Shown: piece after piece, positions 29,546 to 38,851 of the stretch
Position numbering within the stretch: the stretch's first letter is position 1
Layout of the letters: the number at the start of each line of letters is the position of its first letter
Position numbers and translations under genes: made by a program
The notes under the pieces: model-generated
What the model saw: only the letters and a program-made list of their open reading frames with translations
Told to the model about the DNA's origin: nothing
The model's database searches: none
Assembly (NCBI GenBank): GCA_008501735.1
Contig: QQUF01000002.1
Location: 1 to 64,000, forward strand
Source of the DNA: Calditrichota bacterium
GTDB taxonomy: Bacteria; CLD3
Direction: 5' to 3'
Length of the DNA: 64,000 nt

Positions 29546-30331
29546 ATGAAAACTAACGGATTAGTTGTAATGCTTACAGATTTTGGTGAGCAAGATTTTT
29601 ATGTCGGAGCAATGAAAGGCGTAATTTACAAAACCTTCCCACAAGCAAAAATTGAGTCAATTTCTCATTCCGTTTCAAAATTTAATCTTCGTGAAACAGC
29701 TTTTACCCTTTTTAACTCTGCGAAAGAATTTTCTAAAGGAACAACTTTTCTCGTTGTTGTTGACCCAGGAGTTGGAACTCAAAGAAAAGAAATCGTTTTG
29801 CAAACTGAGAATAATTTGAACTTTGTAGCTCCAGATAACGGAGTTTTAACTTTAGTAGCTCAAGAATTTGGAACTAAAAAAATATTTGAAATTCTCTCTA
29901 AAAGATTGGGTAAGAGTCTTTCTTCTACTTTTCACGGAAGAGATATTTTTGCTCCAGTTTCTGCGAAAATCTCAAAAGGTGAGAAATTAGATTTCTTACG
30001 TAAAATTTCCAGAATGAAGACTTTAAAGATTCAAAAAGCTAAAGTTAGAAACGGTAAAATTTATGGAGAAATTCTTTCCATTGATTCTTTCGGAAATTGC
30101 ATTACAAATATTCCAAATAACCTTTTGAAAAATGATTTTGGGAGAGTTTTACTGACTCAAATAGTTGATAAAAAGTTTTCATTTAAATTTTCTAAAACTT
30201 ATGGGAATTCTAAAAAGGGTGATTCCTTAAATTTGATTTCAAGTTCAGATTTTCTTGAATTTGCAACTAATCAAGGGAATTTTGCAAAAGAATTTGGAAT
30301 TGAGATTGGAATGAAAGTTAGAGTAAATTAA
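29546..30331 (+). CDS. SAM hydrolase / SAM hydroxide adenosyltransferase family protein (DUF62)
   Basis: A 261-residue protein of the fluorinase/chlorinase superfamily whose common bacterial members hydrolyse S-adenosylmethionine to adenosine and methionine. Seen: MLTDFGEQDFYVGAMKGVI with the conserved Asp, the segment VVVDPGVGTQRKE, VAPDNGVLTLV, and STFHGRDIFAPVSA. The long loop and residues of true halogenases are not evident, so the hydroxide-type reaction is more likely. It starts 20 bases after comEC with AAAAAGG upstream and is probably co-transcribed. Confidence 0.88.
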   Translation: MKTNGLVVMLTDFGEQDFYVGAMKGVIYKTFPQAKIESISHSVSKFNLRETAFTLFNSAKEFSKGTTFLVVVDPGVGTQRKEIVLQTENNLNFVAPDNGVLTLVAQEFGTKKIFEILSKRLGKSLSSTFHGRDIFAPVSAKISKGEKLDFLRKISRMKTLKIQKAKVRNGKIYGEILSIDSFGNCITNIPNNLLKNDFGRVLLTQIVDKKFSFKFSKTYGNSKKGDSLNLISSSDFLEFATNQGNFAKEFGIEIGMKVRVN

Positions 30332-30332
30332 T

Positions 30333-30352
30333 ATTATCAAAAATTTGATAAT
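30333..30352 (+). terminator. AT-rich 9-bp inverted repeat after the DUF62 gene
   Basis: ATTATCAAA and TTTGATAAT flank two bases, one base after the stop codon. No T-run follows, so termination is uncertain; it could also be a protein-binding site. Confidence 0.35.
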
Positions 30353-30420
30353 GATTCAGATTTCTGATAATTTATTCAAATTTTAACTCCTTAAAACCAA
30401 ACTAAACGAGGTTTCACTTT

Positions 30421-30436
30421 TGGCACGAAATTTCTT
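30421..30436 (+). promoter_or_regulatory. Possible degenerate sigma-54 promoter before the outer-membrane-like gene
   Basis: TGGCACG, identical to the sigma-54 -24 consensus, is followed at the right distance by TTCTT instead of TTGCA/T. The invariant GC of the -12 element is not matched. It lies about 50 bases upstream of the ATG at 30488, near a gene for an NtrC-type activator. Confidence 0.25.
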
Positions 30437-30487
30437 AGAGTTAATTCTAACTTTAGAACTAACCTTTAACCTTAGGAGAAATCCAAA

Positions 30488-32293
30488 ATGGAGAAATTAA
30501 CATCTTTTAGCCTTGTCTTGATTTTGGCAAATTTAAGTTTTGGTCAATACTACGACCAAAACGTAACTGAACAGAGTTTTGAAAATTCAGGACTTTTTTT
30601 CAAAAAACAAAGTCTCAATACACTTGGAGTTTCAAAGTTCAAAAATGTTGCTGTCGGCTTAGTTGACGAACCATTTCTGAATTTACAATTAAACCCTGCA
30701 AGATTGCCAAAATTAGGCGATAAAAAGACTTACACTTACTTAGATTTTCGTGGAGACAGAACTGAATCAGAAGTTTCAGAGATTTCTTACGGTTCATACG
30801 GAAACGATGCTTTGTATTCTTATTCTTTACCTTACTACAATCCAAAATGGTACGATGTAACAAGAGAAGAACCCGAACCTGTTTTCTCTCTTGGAATACT
30901 TTCTTATCCGTTTGGCGATAAATTAATGATTGGAGGAAGCTACCAAGTTACTTACAAAAATGAGGACTTTTACCAAGTTCCAAGTTGGATTTACTATGAA
31001 AAATATGGTGTTGATTCTTTCGGAAATGCAGCAGTTGATGCAGAATTTAATGGTCCAATTACTGACGTTTCTTTAGGAAATGATGAACTGACTACAAAAT
31101 CGCATAATTTTAACGGATTTTTAGGATTTAACTTGAGCGAGAGAATTAGTTTAGGAGCTTCCTTAAACCTTCTAAAACATTCGCGAGAAGGAAATTACTT
31201 GGATGTGAATAATCAACCTTACGACACTTACTACGACCAAGAATCAAAATATTACAACGAAGAATCAAGAGATTTGGACTACAATCATTTTGATTTAAAC
31301 ACAGGTTTGGAGTACAAATTTACAGACAGTTTTTTAGGTGGAATTAGTATTGGTTATCTCAAAGGGAAAGCAGAACAAAGCCATTTTGACGCAGATTCTT
31401 CACTTTACAAACACAATGAAGAAAACATTGACGATGAATGGAGTTTGAGTTATAACAGACGTTCACAAGACCAAGATTGGACTCACGACGGAAAAAGTTA
31501 TTACGGAGGTTTGAACTTTGAGAAAAAAATAAATGATAAACAAACTCTCAAAGGTTACTACAAATTCACAAACCGAAATATTGATTTAGAAAATTCTTCA
31601 ACAATCGCAGATACAAATTATTACTCAAGTCGTTACTACGGTTCTTGGGATTCAACTTACTACGAATATTTTAGTAAGTCTTCTACTTTAGACAAAAGAA
31701 GTGGCGACGGAACTCGTAAAGAAAAGCTACACGAATTAATGCTTGCGATGGATTTTCAAGTAACTGAAAAAAGCTCGGTTACAGCAGGTTTTTACGTTAA
31801 ACAAAAGAATAATGAAATCAACAGTTCAGAACCTGTAAGTGCAAATCGTTCATCAATTTACCAAAATTATTGGTCAAACAATGGACAACAAGAAAACCTT
31901 TCGGTTAGTGAAAACAAAACCCTTGAGTGGAAATACAAAGTTGACTACCTTTCAATTCAAATCCCGATTCTCTTCAAGTTTAAGTTTAATGAAAACTGGA
32001 GTACAACAATCGGAGTGAATAGAATTTTGAATGCTTGGGAAGTTGAAGACGAAACTATCGCTTACTTTACTAACAAAACTGAAACTCAAAATGGTCAAAC
32101 TACAACTCAAACAAATTTTGCTGAACGCTACAAAAAACCAACTCAAACAATCACCGAAGACCACACAGATGTGATTACAAAACTTGACGTAAAAGTCTCT
32201 GAGAACTTCGGGATTGGTCTTTTGGTTGACCCTGAATTTAAAGATGAATTTAGAATTGCACAGTGGTGGTTAAGTTTTACAGCTAATTTTTAG
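30488..32293 (+). CDS. Outer-membrane beta-barrel-like protein of unknown function
   Basis: A 601-residue protein with a signal peptide (MEKLTSFSLVLILANLSFGQ). The mature part is rich in Tyr, Asn, Ser and Asp with many alternating-polarity strands (for example YYGGLNFEKKINDKQTLKGY and SSVTAGFYVKQKNNEI) and ends in LSFTANF, a terminal aromatic typical of outer-membrane barrels. Early residues include LNPARLPKLGDKKTYTYL, similar to the N-terminal region of FadL/PorV-like barrels in this phylum. I do not recognise a specific family. GGAG lies upstream at a good distance. It precedes the two-component unit by 58 bases and may be related to it. Confidence 0.72.
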   Translation: MEKLTSFSLVLILANLSFGQYYDQNVTEQSFENSGLFFKKQSLNTLGVSKFKNVAVGLVDEPFLNLQLNPARLPKLGDKKTYTYLDFRGDRTESEVSEISYGSYGNDALYSYSLPYYNPKWYDVTREEPEPVFSLGILSYPFGDKLMIGGSYQVTYKNEDFYQVPSWIYYEKYGVDSFGNAAVDAEFNGPITDVSLGNDELTTKSHNFNGFLGFNLSERISLGASLNLLKHSREGNYLDVNNQPYDTYYDQESKYYNEESRDLDYNHFDLNTGLEYKFTDSFLGGISIGYLKGKAEQSHFDADSSLYKHNEENIDDEWSLSYNRRSQDQDWTHDGKSYYGGLNFEKKINDKQTLKGYYKFTNRNIDLENSSTIADTNYYSSRYYGSWDSTYYEYFSKSSTLDKRSGDGTRKEKLHELMLAMDFQVTEKSSVTAGFYVKQKNNEINSSEPVSANRSSIYQNYWSNNGQQENLSVSENKTLEWKYKVDYLSIQIPILFKFKFNENWSTTIGVNRILNAWEVEDETIAYFTNKTETQNGQTTTQTNFAERYKKPTQTITEDHTDVITKLDVKVSENFGIGLLVDPEFKDEFRIAQWWLSFTANF

Positions 32294-32307
32294 AAAGTAA
32301 ATTCGAG

Positions 32308-32338
32308 CTAAGAAACTCTTTTTAAAGGAGTTTCTTAG
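32308..32338 (+). other. Perfect 11-bp inverted repeat before the histidine kinase gene
   Basis: CTAAGAAACTC (32308-32318) and GAGTTTCTTAG (32328-32338) around nine bases, ending 13 bases before the ATG at 32352. No T-run follows. It can be the 3' end structure of the preceding mRNA, an RNA element covering the ribosome site, or an operator. Confidence 0.5.
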
Positions 32339-32351
32339 TGGAAAAGCCTAA

Positions 32352-33758
32352 ATGCTAAAGTCATTAAAAAAATCATACTACAAATCTCAAATAATTTTGA
32401 CTTTTAGTCTTTTAACTGCTTTAATGATTTTTGGAATAGCAAAAACAAGCTACAATTTTGTAAAGAAAACTTACCTTGAACAACTTAGCGAGCAAGTTCA
32501 AATCCTTACGCAACTAATTGCAAATCAAACAGAGACAAAATTCTTAGATTTCATTAACACTGAAACCGAAAATTCATTTGCAAAAAATTTTTACAGAAAG
32601 ACGTTACAAGATTTAACTCAAAAAACAAAAGTACACTCAGCATTCATTTTCAGCGAGAAATTTGTCATTCTTGCGAATTCGGATTCAATAGATTTTTCTG
32701 GCAAAGTAGAACCAAGATTGCTTTTAAATCGAAAAGAAATTTTTGAGTTAGAGCAAAATAATTTTACAACTTCACTACCCTTCAAAGCTAACGAGAGATG
32801 GTATTTGTGGGGATTTTACAGGCTTTCTGAAACTCATTGGCTTGGAGTCCAAGAAAGTGCAAACAGGCTTGAGCAAGTCGAAGAATTTGGAGAATATTTT
32901 TGGTGGTTTGGAGGAATTGGAATAGTTTTAACATTCCTTGCTGGTTGGCTTCTTGCACAAACCTTGTCGAAGCCAATTGACAAATTAGTGCATTTTAGTT
33001 CCGAATTAGAAGCAGGAAAATTCAATGCTCAAATTCCTCCGAACATCAAAGGCGAACTCTTGATTTTGGCAAAAGCAATGGACAAAATGCGAGAAGGGCT
33101 TTCTAATAAACAAAAAGAGAAAGAGCAAATGCTTGCACAAATTGCTCACGAAATCCAAAACCCACTTGGCGGAATCGAACTACTTGCAGGATTAGTGAAA
33201 GAAGATTCGGCAAAAGATTCCCAAAACTCAATTTACTTGGAGAAAATTAGCCGCGAGATTTCGGGTTTAAAGTCATTAATTTCTTCTTACCTAAATTTTA
33301 GCAGACCGAGGAAACCTGAACCTCAGAATGTTTCAATACCTAAAATTATCGAAGAATCTTTTGAACTGCTCAAAGATAAAATTGAAATTAAAAAGCCAAA
33401 AATTCAATTAGAAATTGAAACCGAAAAGGTTTATTTTGATGAACAGCAACTAAGGCAAATTTTGATAAATCTTATCTCTAATAGCCTTTACTCAATCCAA
33501 ACAGAAGGTCAGATAAAAATTAGTTGCACAGAGAAACACAACTCAACAAAACTTGAAGTAACTGATAACGGAAATGGCATTTCAGAACTGGATTCCACTA
33601 AAATATTTGAACCATTCTTCACAAACAAAACCGAAGGAACAGGTTTGGGTCTGGCAATTGCTAAAAAAATCTGCATTGAAAACAACGCTGAAATATCCGT
33701 AAAAAATAATTCACAAGGCTGCACTTTCACGATTAAAGTCTTAAGGAATAATAAATGA
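32352..33758 (+). CDS. Membrane sensor histidine kinase
   Basis: A 468-residue kinase with transmembrane segments at about 14-36 and 182-204 enclosing a periplasmic sensor of about 145 residues. A HAMP-like linker (AQTLSKPIDKLVHFSSELEA) leads to the HisKA domain with His in IAHEIQNPLGGIEL (about 267). The ATPase domain has N-box LISNSLYSIQ, G1 DNGNGIS, F-box FEPFFTNK and G2 GTGLGLAIA. The periplasmic part shows no named fold. The stop codon overlaps the start of the NtrC-type regulator by four bases, so the two form a cognate NtrB/NtrC-like pair. Confidence 0.93.
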   Translation: MLKSLKKSYYKSQIILTFSLLTALMIFGIAKTSYNFVKKTYLEQLSEQVQILTQLIANQTETKFLDFINTETENSFAKNFYRKTLQDLTQKTKVHSAFIFSEKFVILANSDSIDFSGKVEPRLLLNRKEIFELEQNNFTTSLPFKANERWYLWGFYRLSETHWLGVQESANRLEQVEEFGEYFWWFGGIGIVLTFLAGWLLAQTLSKPIDKLVHFSSELEAGKFNAQIPPNIKGELLILAKAMDKMREGLSNKQKEKEQMLAQIAHEIQNPLGGIELLAGLVKEDSAKDSQNSIYLEKISREISGLKSLISSYLNFSRPRKPEPQNVSIPKIIEESFELLKDKIEIKKPKIQLEIETEKVYFDEQQLRQILINLISNSLYSIQTEGQIKISCTEKHNSTKLEVTDNGNGISELDSTKIFEPFFTNKTEGTGLGLAIAKKICIENNAEISVKNNSQGCTFTIKVLRNNK

Positions 33759-35125
33759 AACCGAATGAAATCTTTGTAATTGAAGACAATGACACAATGC
33801 GTCTTGGAATGGTTGAGACTTTAAAACGCGAAAATTATAATGTAAATGAATTTGCAAACCCTTCTGATGCTTTAGAAAGTTTCTTCCAAAATCCTGTTTC
33901 AATTTTAATTACTGACTTAAAAATGGAGCCGATTAGTGGAATTGAGGTTTTGCAGAAGGTAAAAAAATTTAGCCCACAAACAGAAGTTTTAGTAGTTTCG
34001 GCTTTCGGAAATGTGGAAAATGCTGTGAATGCGATGAAGCTTGGAGCAGCAGATTTTTTGACAAAACCATTTTCAACGGAAGAACTTAGACTTCGTGTAA
34101 AAAAGATGTTCGAGAAAGTTCAAAATAAAAATGAATTAGAAAAGCTCCACGAGAAAAATAGATTTTTGAATCAAGAACTTTTTCCGCACTATGAAAATTT
34201 AATTGGCAAGTCAGAGGCAATTGAAAATGTTTTTGAAATGATTGAACGAGTTGCAAAAGAAGACTGTTCGGTTTTGCTTGAAGGTGAAAGTGGAACAGGA
34301 AAAGAACTTGTTGCAAGTGCAATCCACCAAAAAAGCCTTCGTAAAAATGAATCTTTCATCAAAGTAAATTGTGGTGCATTAAATGACAACTTACTTGAGT
34401 CTGAACTTTTTGGACACGAAAAAGGTGCATTTACAAATGCTTTCAGGCAAAAGAAAGGTCGTTTTGAACTTTCGGATAAAGGCACACTTTTTATGGACGA
34501 AATTGGAGATATTTCGCAAGTAATGCAAGTGAAGTTGCTTCGTGTGCTTCAAGAAGGAGAATTTGAAAGAGTTGGTGGCGAAACTACACTTAAAACCGAT
34601 GTTAGAATAATTTCAGCTACTCACAGAAATTTCACAAAATTAATTAGTGAGCAGAAATTTCGTGAAGACCTTTACTACCGTTTGAATGTGATTCCGATAA
34701 AAATTCCTGCTTTGAGAGAAAGGCGTGAAGACATTCCTCTTTTAGTTAATTATTTTTTCCAAAAACTTGCAAAGAAGCGGAATCAGCCACCAAAAGTGAT
34801 TTCCGAAGAAGGAATGAATTTGTTACAAAATTACTCTTGGAATGGAAATGTTCGTGAGTTAGAAAATGTCGTAGAACGCCTAAACGTTGTTTCACCAAAA
34901 GATGAAATTGATACAAATTTAGTGGCTCAATTTCTTGGAGAGCCGATTTCAGGTTTAACAACTTTTGAAAACTTGCCTTTAATGGAAGCAGTTGATTCTT
35001 TTGAAAAAAACTTAATTGTCAATGCTTTAAAAAAATGTAATGGAGTAAAAAACCAAGCAGCGAAAATGCTCGGAGTTAGGACAAGTGCTTTGTATTACAA
35101 ATTAGAGAAATACGGTTTAATGTAA
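33755..35125 (+). CDS. NtrC-family sigma-54 response regulator
   Basis: A 456-residue regulator. The receiver domain (1 to about 120) has IEDND, Asp about 53 in LITDLKME and Lys in LTKPF. The AAA+ domain (about 148-375) carries Walker A GESGTGKEL, the sigma-54 contact loop written GAFTNA instead of GAFTGA, and Walker B GTLFMDEIGD. A Fis-type helix-turn-helix ends the protein (NQAAKMLGVRTSALYYKLEK). Its kinase partner lies directly upstream with a four-base overlap; the next gene begins at the base after its stop. Direct targets probably include the two downstream secreted-protein genes. Confidence 0.94.
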   Translation: MKPNEIFVIEDNDTMRLGMVETLKRENYNVNEFANPSDALESFFQNPVSILITDLKMEPISGIEVLQKVKKFSPQTEVLVVSAFGNVENAVNAMKLGAADFLTKPFSTEELRLRVKKMFEKVQNKNELEKLHEKNRFLNQELFPHYENLIGKSEAIENVFEMIERVAKEDCSVLLEGESGTGKELVASAIHQKSLRKNESFIKVNCGALNDNLLESELFGHEKGAFTNAFRQKKGRFELSDKGTLFMDEIGDISQVMQVKLLRVLQEGEFERVGGETTLKTDVRIISATHRNFTKLISEQKFREDLYYRLNVIPIKIPALRERREDIPLLVNYFFQKLAKKRNQPPKVISEEGMNLLQNYSWNGNVRELENVVERLNVVSPKDEIDTNLVAQFLGEPISGLTTFENLPLMEAVDSFEKNLIVNALKKCNGVKNQAAKMLGVRTSALYYKLEKYGLM

Positions 35126-36106
35126 ATGTACACACTAAAATACATTTTTTCTATACAATCAAGAAGGCTAAAGTTTTCAAGTATAATTTTATGCTTTGTT
35201 TTATTGAGTTTATGTGGAAAATTTTCATTTAGTAAGGATTTGATTTCTATTGAGACCGAATTGAACTCTCATATTTTGGATTTACAAAATGAAAAATTGA
35301 AACTTGATTCTCTAAATTTTGTTTTGATAAAACAAACAAAACAAATTGATTCTGAGAAAACGCAATCAAACCCAAGCCAAAATAAATTAAAAAAACTTTT
35401 CAGCAAATCTCTAGAAACCTCTGAAAACATAATTTTCCAACAAGAGAAAGTGGATTTGCAAAGGGTAAAAATTGACTCATTAAAATTAATTTTAGTGCAA
35501 GAATACGCTACAAGCCTTGATTCTCTAAAGAAGTTACCGAAATCTAATTTTAATGAAAATGAGATTATTAAAATCTCAGAAAAGTATCTTTTAGTTTCTT
35601 CTAAAGAACATTCACTTAGCTTTGAAATCGAAAAAATAACTAATCTTTTGCCTTCTGAAAATGAACTCGAAAATGCAATATTTTTAAATTACTTGGAAAA
35701 TTCACTTAAGGAAGTAAACGAGAAAATTGAAAGTATTACAAAAACAAAAGATGAATTAGAAGAAATAACATTTTTGGAGTCAGCAACAAATGAATTCTTA
35801 GAAGAAATTGACGAACAGGAAAGATTAGGAGTTTTTTCTTCCCAGTCAGCTTTTGAAAACTCCTTTGACCAAACTTCATTAGAAAACCTTGGAATTGACA
35901 AGTCTTCACTTTCGTCTCCACCTGAAAACTCAATTTTCAACCTACAAATTTATTCTTTCCATTCTCTACTGAACCAATTACAAATTGAAAGTTCTCTAGG
36001 GGAAACAATAACTTCCGAAAATTACGTTAAGATTCTTAAAAGGGCTAAAAATAAACTAATCGATTACAAAGAAATTATCTTAGAAAAGAGAACTCTTTTT
36101 AAATGA
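35126..36106 (+). CDS. Exported coiled-coil protein of unknown function
   Basis: A 326-residue protein with an N-terminal hydrophobic segment (about 19-40, SSIILCFVLLSLCGKFSF) that could be a signal peptide or anchor. The rest is rich in Glu, Lys, Leu and Ser with long heptad-like helices (for example LILVQEYATSLDSLKKLPKS and NYLENSLKEVNEKIESITKT). No enzymatic motif or known domain is visible. It starts at the base following the regulator stop and overlaps the next gene by four bases, so its expression is tied to the two-component system. It may be a periplasmic spacer or partner of the barrel-like protein. Confidence 0.75.
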   Translation: MYTLKYIFSIQSRRLKFSSIILCFVLLSLCGKFSFSKDLISIETELNSHILDLQNEKLKLDSLNFVLIKQTKQIDSEKTQSNPSQNKLKKLFSKSLETSENIIFQQEKVDLQRVKIDSLKLILVQEYATSLDSLKKLPKSNFNENEIIKISEKYLLVSSKEHSLSFEIEKITNLLPSENELENAIFLNYLENSLKEVNEKIESITKTKDELEEITFLESATNEFLEEIDEQERLGVFSSQSAFENSFDQTSLENLGIDKSSLSSPPENSIFNLQIYSFHSLLNQLQIESSLGETITSENYVKILKRAKNKLIDYKEIILEKRTLFK

Positions 36107-37119
36107 AAGTTTTGAGTCCGAATTTTAGAAAAGTAGTGCAAGGAATAATTTCATTCATCATTTTAGTCCTCTTCAGCGACTCTTTTGCAAAAGTGATTTT
36201 TGAGTTAGAAAATGAAATTGGTTTTTTCAATACTTCTGCTTCTGAGTCTTTAAACGGAAGTTTAATTTTTGATGGCAAAATTAAACTAAATCAAAAATTT
36301 AGAAATAATGATTTCTCACTTCAAGCTAATTTGAAACCTGAATTTTATAGTTCTTTTAAGACCTTAAAGTTTAACACAAAAGGAAGTTTTTCCCAGAATT
36401 TTAAAAAGTCTGCTTTTATTTCGAGTATAAATTTCAGAAAAAACTTTTACTTCCTTGAGAACTCTAACTTCAATTATGATATTTTCAAAATCTCTTTAGA
36501 AGGTTCACATTTATTAGATCATAAAAATCTCATTCTCGGAAGTTTAAACTTTTATTATCGTGATTTTCGAAATGGAGCTCGTAATAATTTTGATGTAATC
36601 TCTTCTGAGGTTAATCTTGTAAAGCCAATTTCAAGGTATAAAAAATACAAAATTGGTTTTTATAGCGAGAATTTCTCAATTAAGACGAAAAAATCTTATC
36701 AAACGGGAAAGAATGAAGGTTTCCGTTTGGGGACTCAATTCGGTTTTGATTACAAGAAAAAATTTGTTTTGAATTTTAATTACAGAATTTTGTGGCACTC
36801 TGACAAACTCAATGGTTTAAAATCTTATGAAAATTGGATTCGTGTTTTATTTGCGAAAGTAATTTTTAAAAAAGTAACTCTTTTAGTGTTAGCAGACTTT
36901 TATTTGAGGAATTTTGATACTCAAGAAGGAGCAAATCTAAACTTACTTTATACTTCAATTGACACAGAAAACAGAGTGCATTTAAAAATTGAAAAAATGA
37001 TTACTAAAGGGTTAGATTTTTATATGAAAACAGGTTATCAGAAAGAAGAATTGGTTTATAACAATTCTTCTCTTTCAGGTTGGAATGCAAATATTGGTGT
37101 TGAAATAAAACACAAATAA
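36103..37119 (+). CDS. Outer-membrane barrel-like protein of unknown function
   Basis: A 338-residue protein with an N-terminal hydrophobic signal (about 12-28, IISFIILVLFSDSFA). The mature part has regularly spaced amphipathic strands rich in Phe, Tyr, Lys and Asn (FKFNTKGSF-like, FVLNFNYRILWHSDKL, VTLLVLADFYLRNF) and ends in ANIGVEIKHK. The strand pattern fits an outer-membrane beta-barrel of roughly 14-16 strands, but this cannot be counted reliably by eye. It is the last gene of the kinase-regulator-coiled-coil-barrel unit and converges on the SBBP genes. Confidence 0.7.
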   Translation: MKVLSPNFRKVVQGIISFIILVLFSDSFAKVIFELENEIGFFNTSASESLNGSLIFDGKIKLNQKFRNNDFSLQANLKPEFYSSFKTLKFNTKGSFSQNFKKSAFISSINFRKNFYFLENSNFNYDIFKISLEGSHLLDHKNLILGSLNFYYRDFRNGARNNFDVISSEVNLVKPISRYKKYKIGFYSENFSIKTKKSYQTGKNEGFRLGTQFGFDYKKKFVLNFNYRILWHSDKLNGLKSYENWIRVLFAKVIFKKVTLLVLADFYLRNFDTQEGANLNLLYTSIDTENRVHLKIEKMITKGLDFYMKTGYQKEELVYNNSSLSGWNANIGVEIKHK

Positions 37120-37129
37120 AATTTAATAT

Positions 37130-38746
37130 TTAATCTTCCCAAGTGACAAAGTAATAATACTTTGAATTACTTTGAAGAGCTCCGGAATCTGTATAAACTG
37201 GTTGATTTCCACTTGGAGCTAAGTTCCCAATATTTGTCGCACTATTAAAATCAGGAAGTGTATTTCTATAAATTTTATAATTAGTTGCAGTTGGTATTTC
37301 TGACCAATTAAGAACTACATCTGAATTAGAATACGAAATTTCAACATCATCAAGTTCTTTGGGAAAATCCATTCTGAAAACAAAAATATCCCAACCACCA
37401 TTAAAATTTTGGTCATAAGAACCCTGCGTTGTGGGAAATGTGCTACCATTTGTACTTCCACCACAATAGATACTGCCATTTCGATAAATAATATTACCTA
37501 CAGATTCACTAGCAGTTCCACCAATAAAACTTCCATAAAGCAAATTTGAACCATCCGAGCTAATTTTAGAAATTGATAGCCCTATATATGTTGTGTCGAA
37601 AGCATTACTAGTTGTAATAAAATTTTGATAAGGATATCCAATAATATACATATTGCCACTATTATCTAAATCCAAACATTTGCTATCAGTACCTAAATAT
37701 GTCGCATAATTTAAAGCACTTCCATCACTTGTATAAGAAAATAATGCTCCATAACCTGTGACTGTATCAAAAACTCCACTTGATAAAGGATAAGCTTGAC
37801 CAAGTCCAGAACCTGATACTATTACATCATCGTTATAAAAATTTACCGTATTTCCACCCATATAAGTAGAGAAATCTATATTTGAACCATTATTTGAAAA
37901 AGATGTAGTGAAAGATCCAATGCCACCTATACTATTTGGATAAAATGCATTAGGTGTTGTTGGAAAATTAATTGAATTAGTAGTCCCTGTGACAACTACT
38001 TCACCATTTATTCCAACATCTAAATCTTGTCCAATATCCTCGTTACTCGTTCCCAAATAAGTAGAGAAAACAAGAGAACTTAAATCATTATTCAAAGATG
38101 AAATGAAAACATCTTGCCCGCCTGCAAAATTTTGCGAAAAAGCTCCGGTATTAGTCGGAAAATTTACTGAATTTGTTTTACCTGTTACATAAACATCGCC
38201 ATTAGAACCCAATTCAAGCGAATATGCCTCATCTCCTTGACTTCCACCAAAATATGTTGAATATATTATTGAAGAACCATCCCCTGATAAAACTGAAATA
38301 AAAAAATCTGCACTGCCAATTAAATTTGGAGAAAAAGCATTGTTAGTTGTGGGAATTACACCTTTACCTAGGATATAGTAATTTCCATTATTATCTATTT
38401 TCAATTTAATTCCTTGATCAGTTCCTGAACCACCTCCATAATATGTTGAGAAATTTAAAGCACTTCCATCATTTGTAAATGATGCAACAACAATATCCCA
38501 ATAACTATTCGTATAATTACCTAAGGGAGGAATTTCTAATAAAGCTCCACTTGTCGTAGGGAATTGATTTTGGACTATGTATAGGTAATATGCACTTCCT
38601 AATATTATCGAATTTCCGTTTGAATCAACATCTAAATCATCAATAAAATCATTTAAGTTAGTTCCAATAAAAGTTGAAAAATTTAATGTAGCTGCAGACG
38701 AAGAGCTTACTAAGAGTAATAGTGTTAAAACATTAACTATTTTCAT
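37130..38746 (-). CDS. Secreted SBBP beta-propeller repeat protein with Fn3-like C-terminus (copy A)
   Basis: A 538-residue exported protein. Signal peptide about 1-18 (MKIVNVLTLLLLVSSSSA). Residues 20-440 hold seven or so SBBP-type propeller repeats with the patterns LNFSTYYGGGSGTD, DNNGNYYILG and NFPTNTGAFSQNFAGGQDVF. The C-terminal 85 residues form an Fn3-like module (ISYSNSDVVLNWSEIPTATN, then FVTWED). There is no T9SS tail; the protein stops within the Fn3-like module. The function is unknown; such proteins are usually surface or extracellular. It is the last of three tandem relatives and shares a 155-base identical stretch with copy B. Confidence 0.85.
   Translation of the reverse strand: MKIVNVLTLLLLVSSSSAATLNFSTFIGTNLNDFIDDLDVDSNGNSIILGSAYYLYIVQNQFPTTSGALLEIPPLGNYTNSYWDIVVASFTNDGSALNFSTYYGGGSGTDQGIKLKIDNNGNYYILGKGVIPTTNNAFSPNLIGSADFFISVLSGDGSSIIYSTYFGGSQGDEAYSLELGSNGDVYVTGKTNSVNFPTNTGAFSQNFAGGQDVFISSLNNDLSSLVFSTYLGTSNEDIGQDLDVGINGEVVVTGTTNSINFPTTPNAFYPNSIGGIGSFTTSFSNNGSNIDFSTYMGGNTVNFYNDDVIVSGSGLGQAYPLSSGVFDTVTGYGALFSYTSDGSALNYATYLGTDSKCLDLDNSGNMYIIGYPYQNFITTSNAFDTTYIGLSISKISSDGSNLLYGSFIGGTASESVGNIIYRNGSIYCGGSTNGSTFPTTQGSYDQNFNGGWDIFVFRMDFPKELDDVEISYSNSDVVLNWSEIPTATNYKIYRNTLPDFNSATNIGNLAPSGNQPVYTDSGALQSNSKYYYFVTWED
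37200..37354. repeat. 155-base identical segment shared by copies A and B (A copy)
   Basis: Identical, base for base as far as I could check, to 38936-39090. It encodes most of the Fn3-like module of both genes, although flanking sequence differs. Confidence 0.85.
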
Positions 38747-38851
38747 AACATTGAATCCCTTTCAAAAGATTTAATTTTAAATTTCTATCTTAAACATATA
38801 ATTGAGATTTGTAAAAAAGTCAAGGTCAAAAAAATATTTTTTATAAAAACA

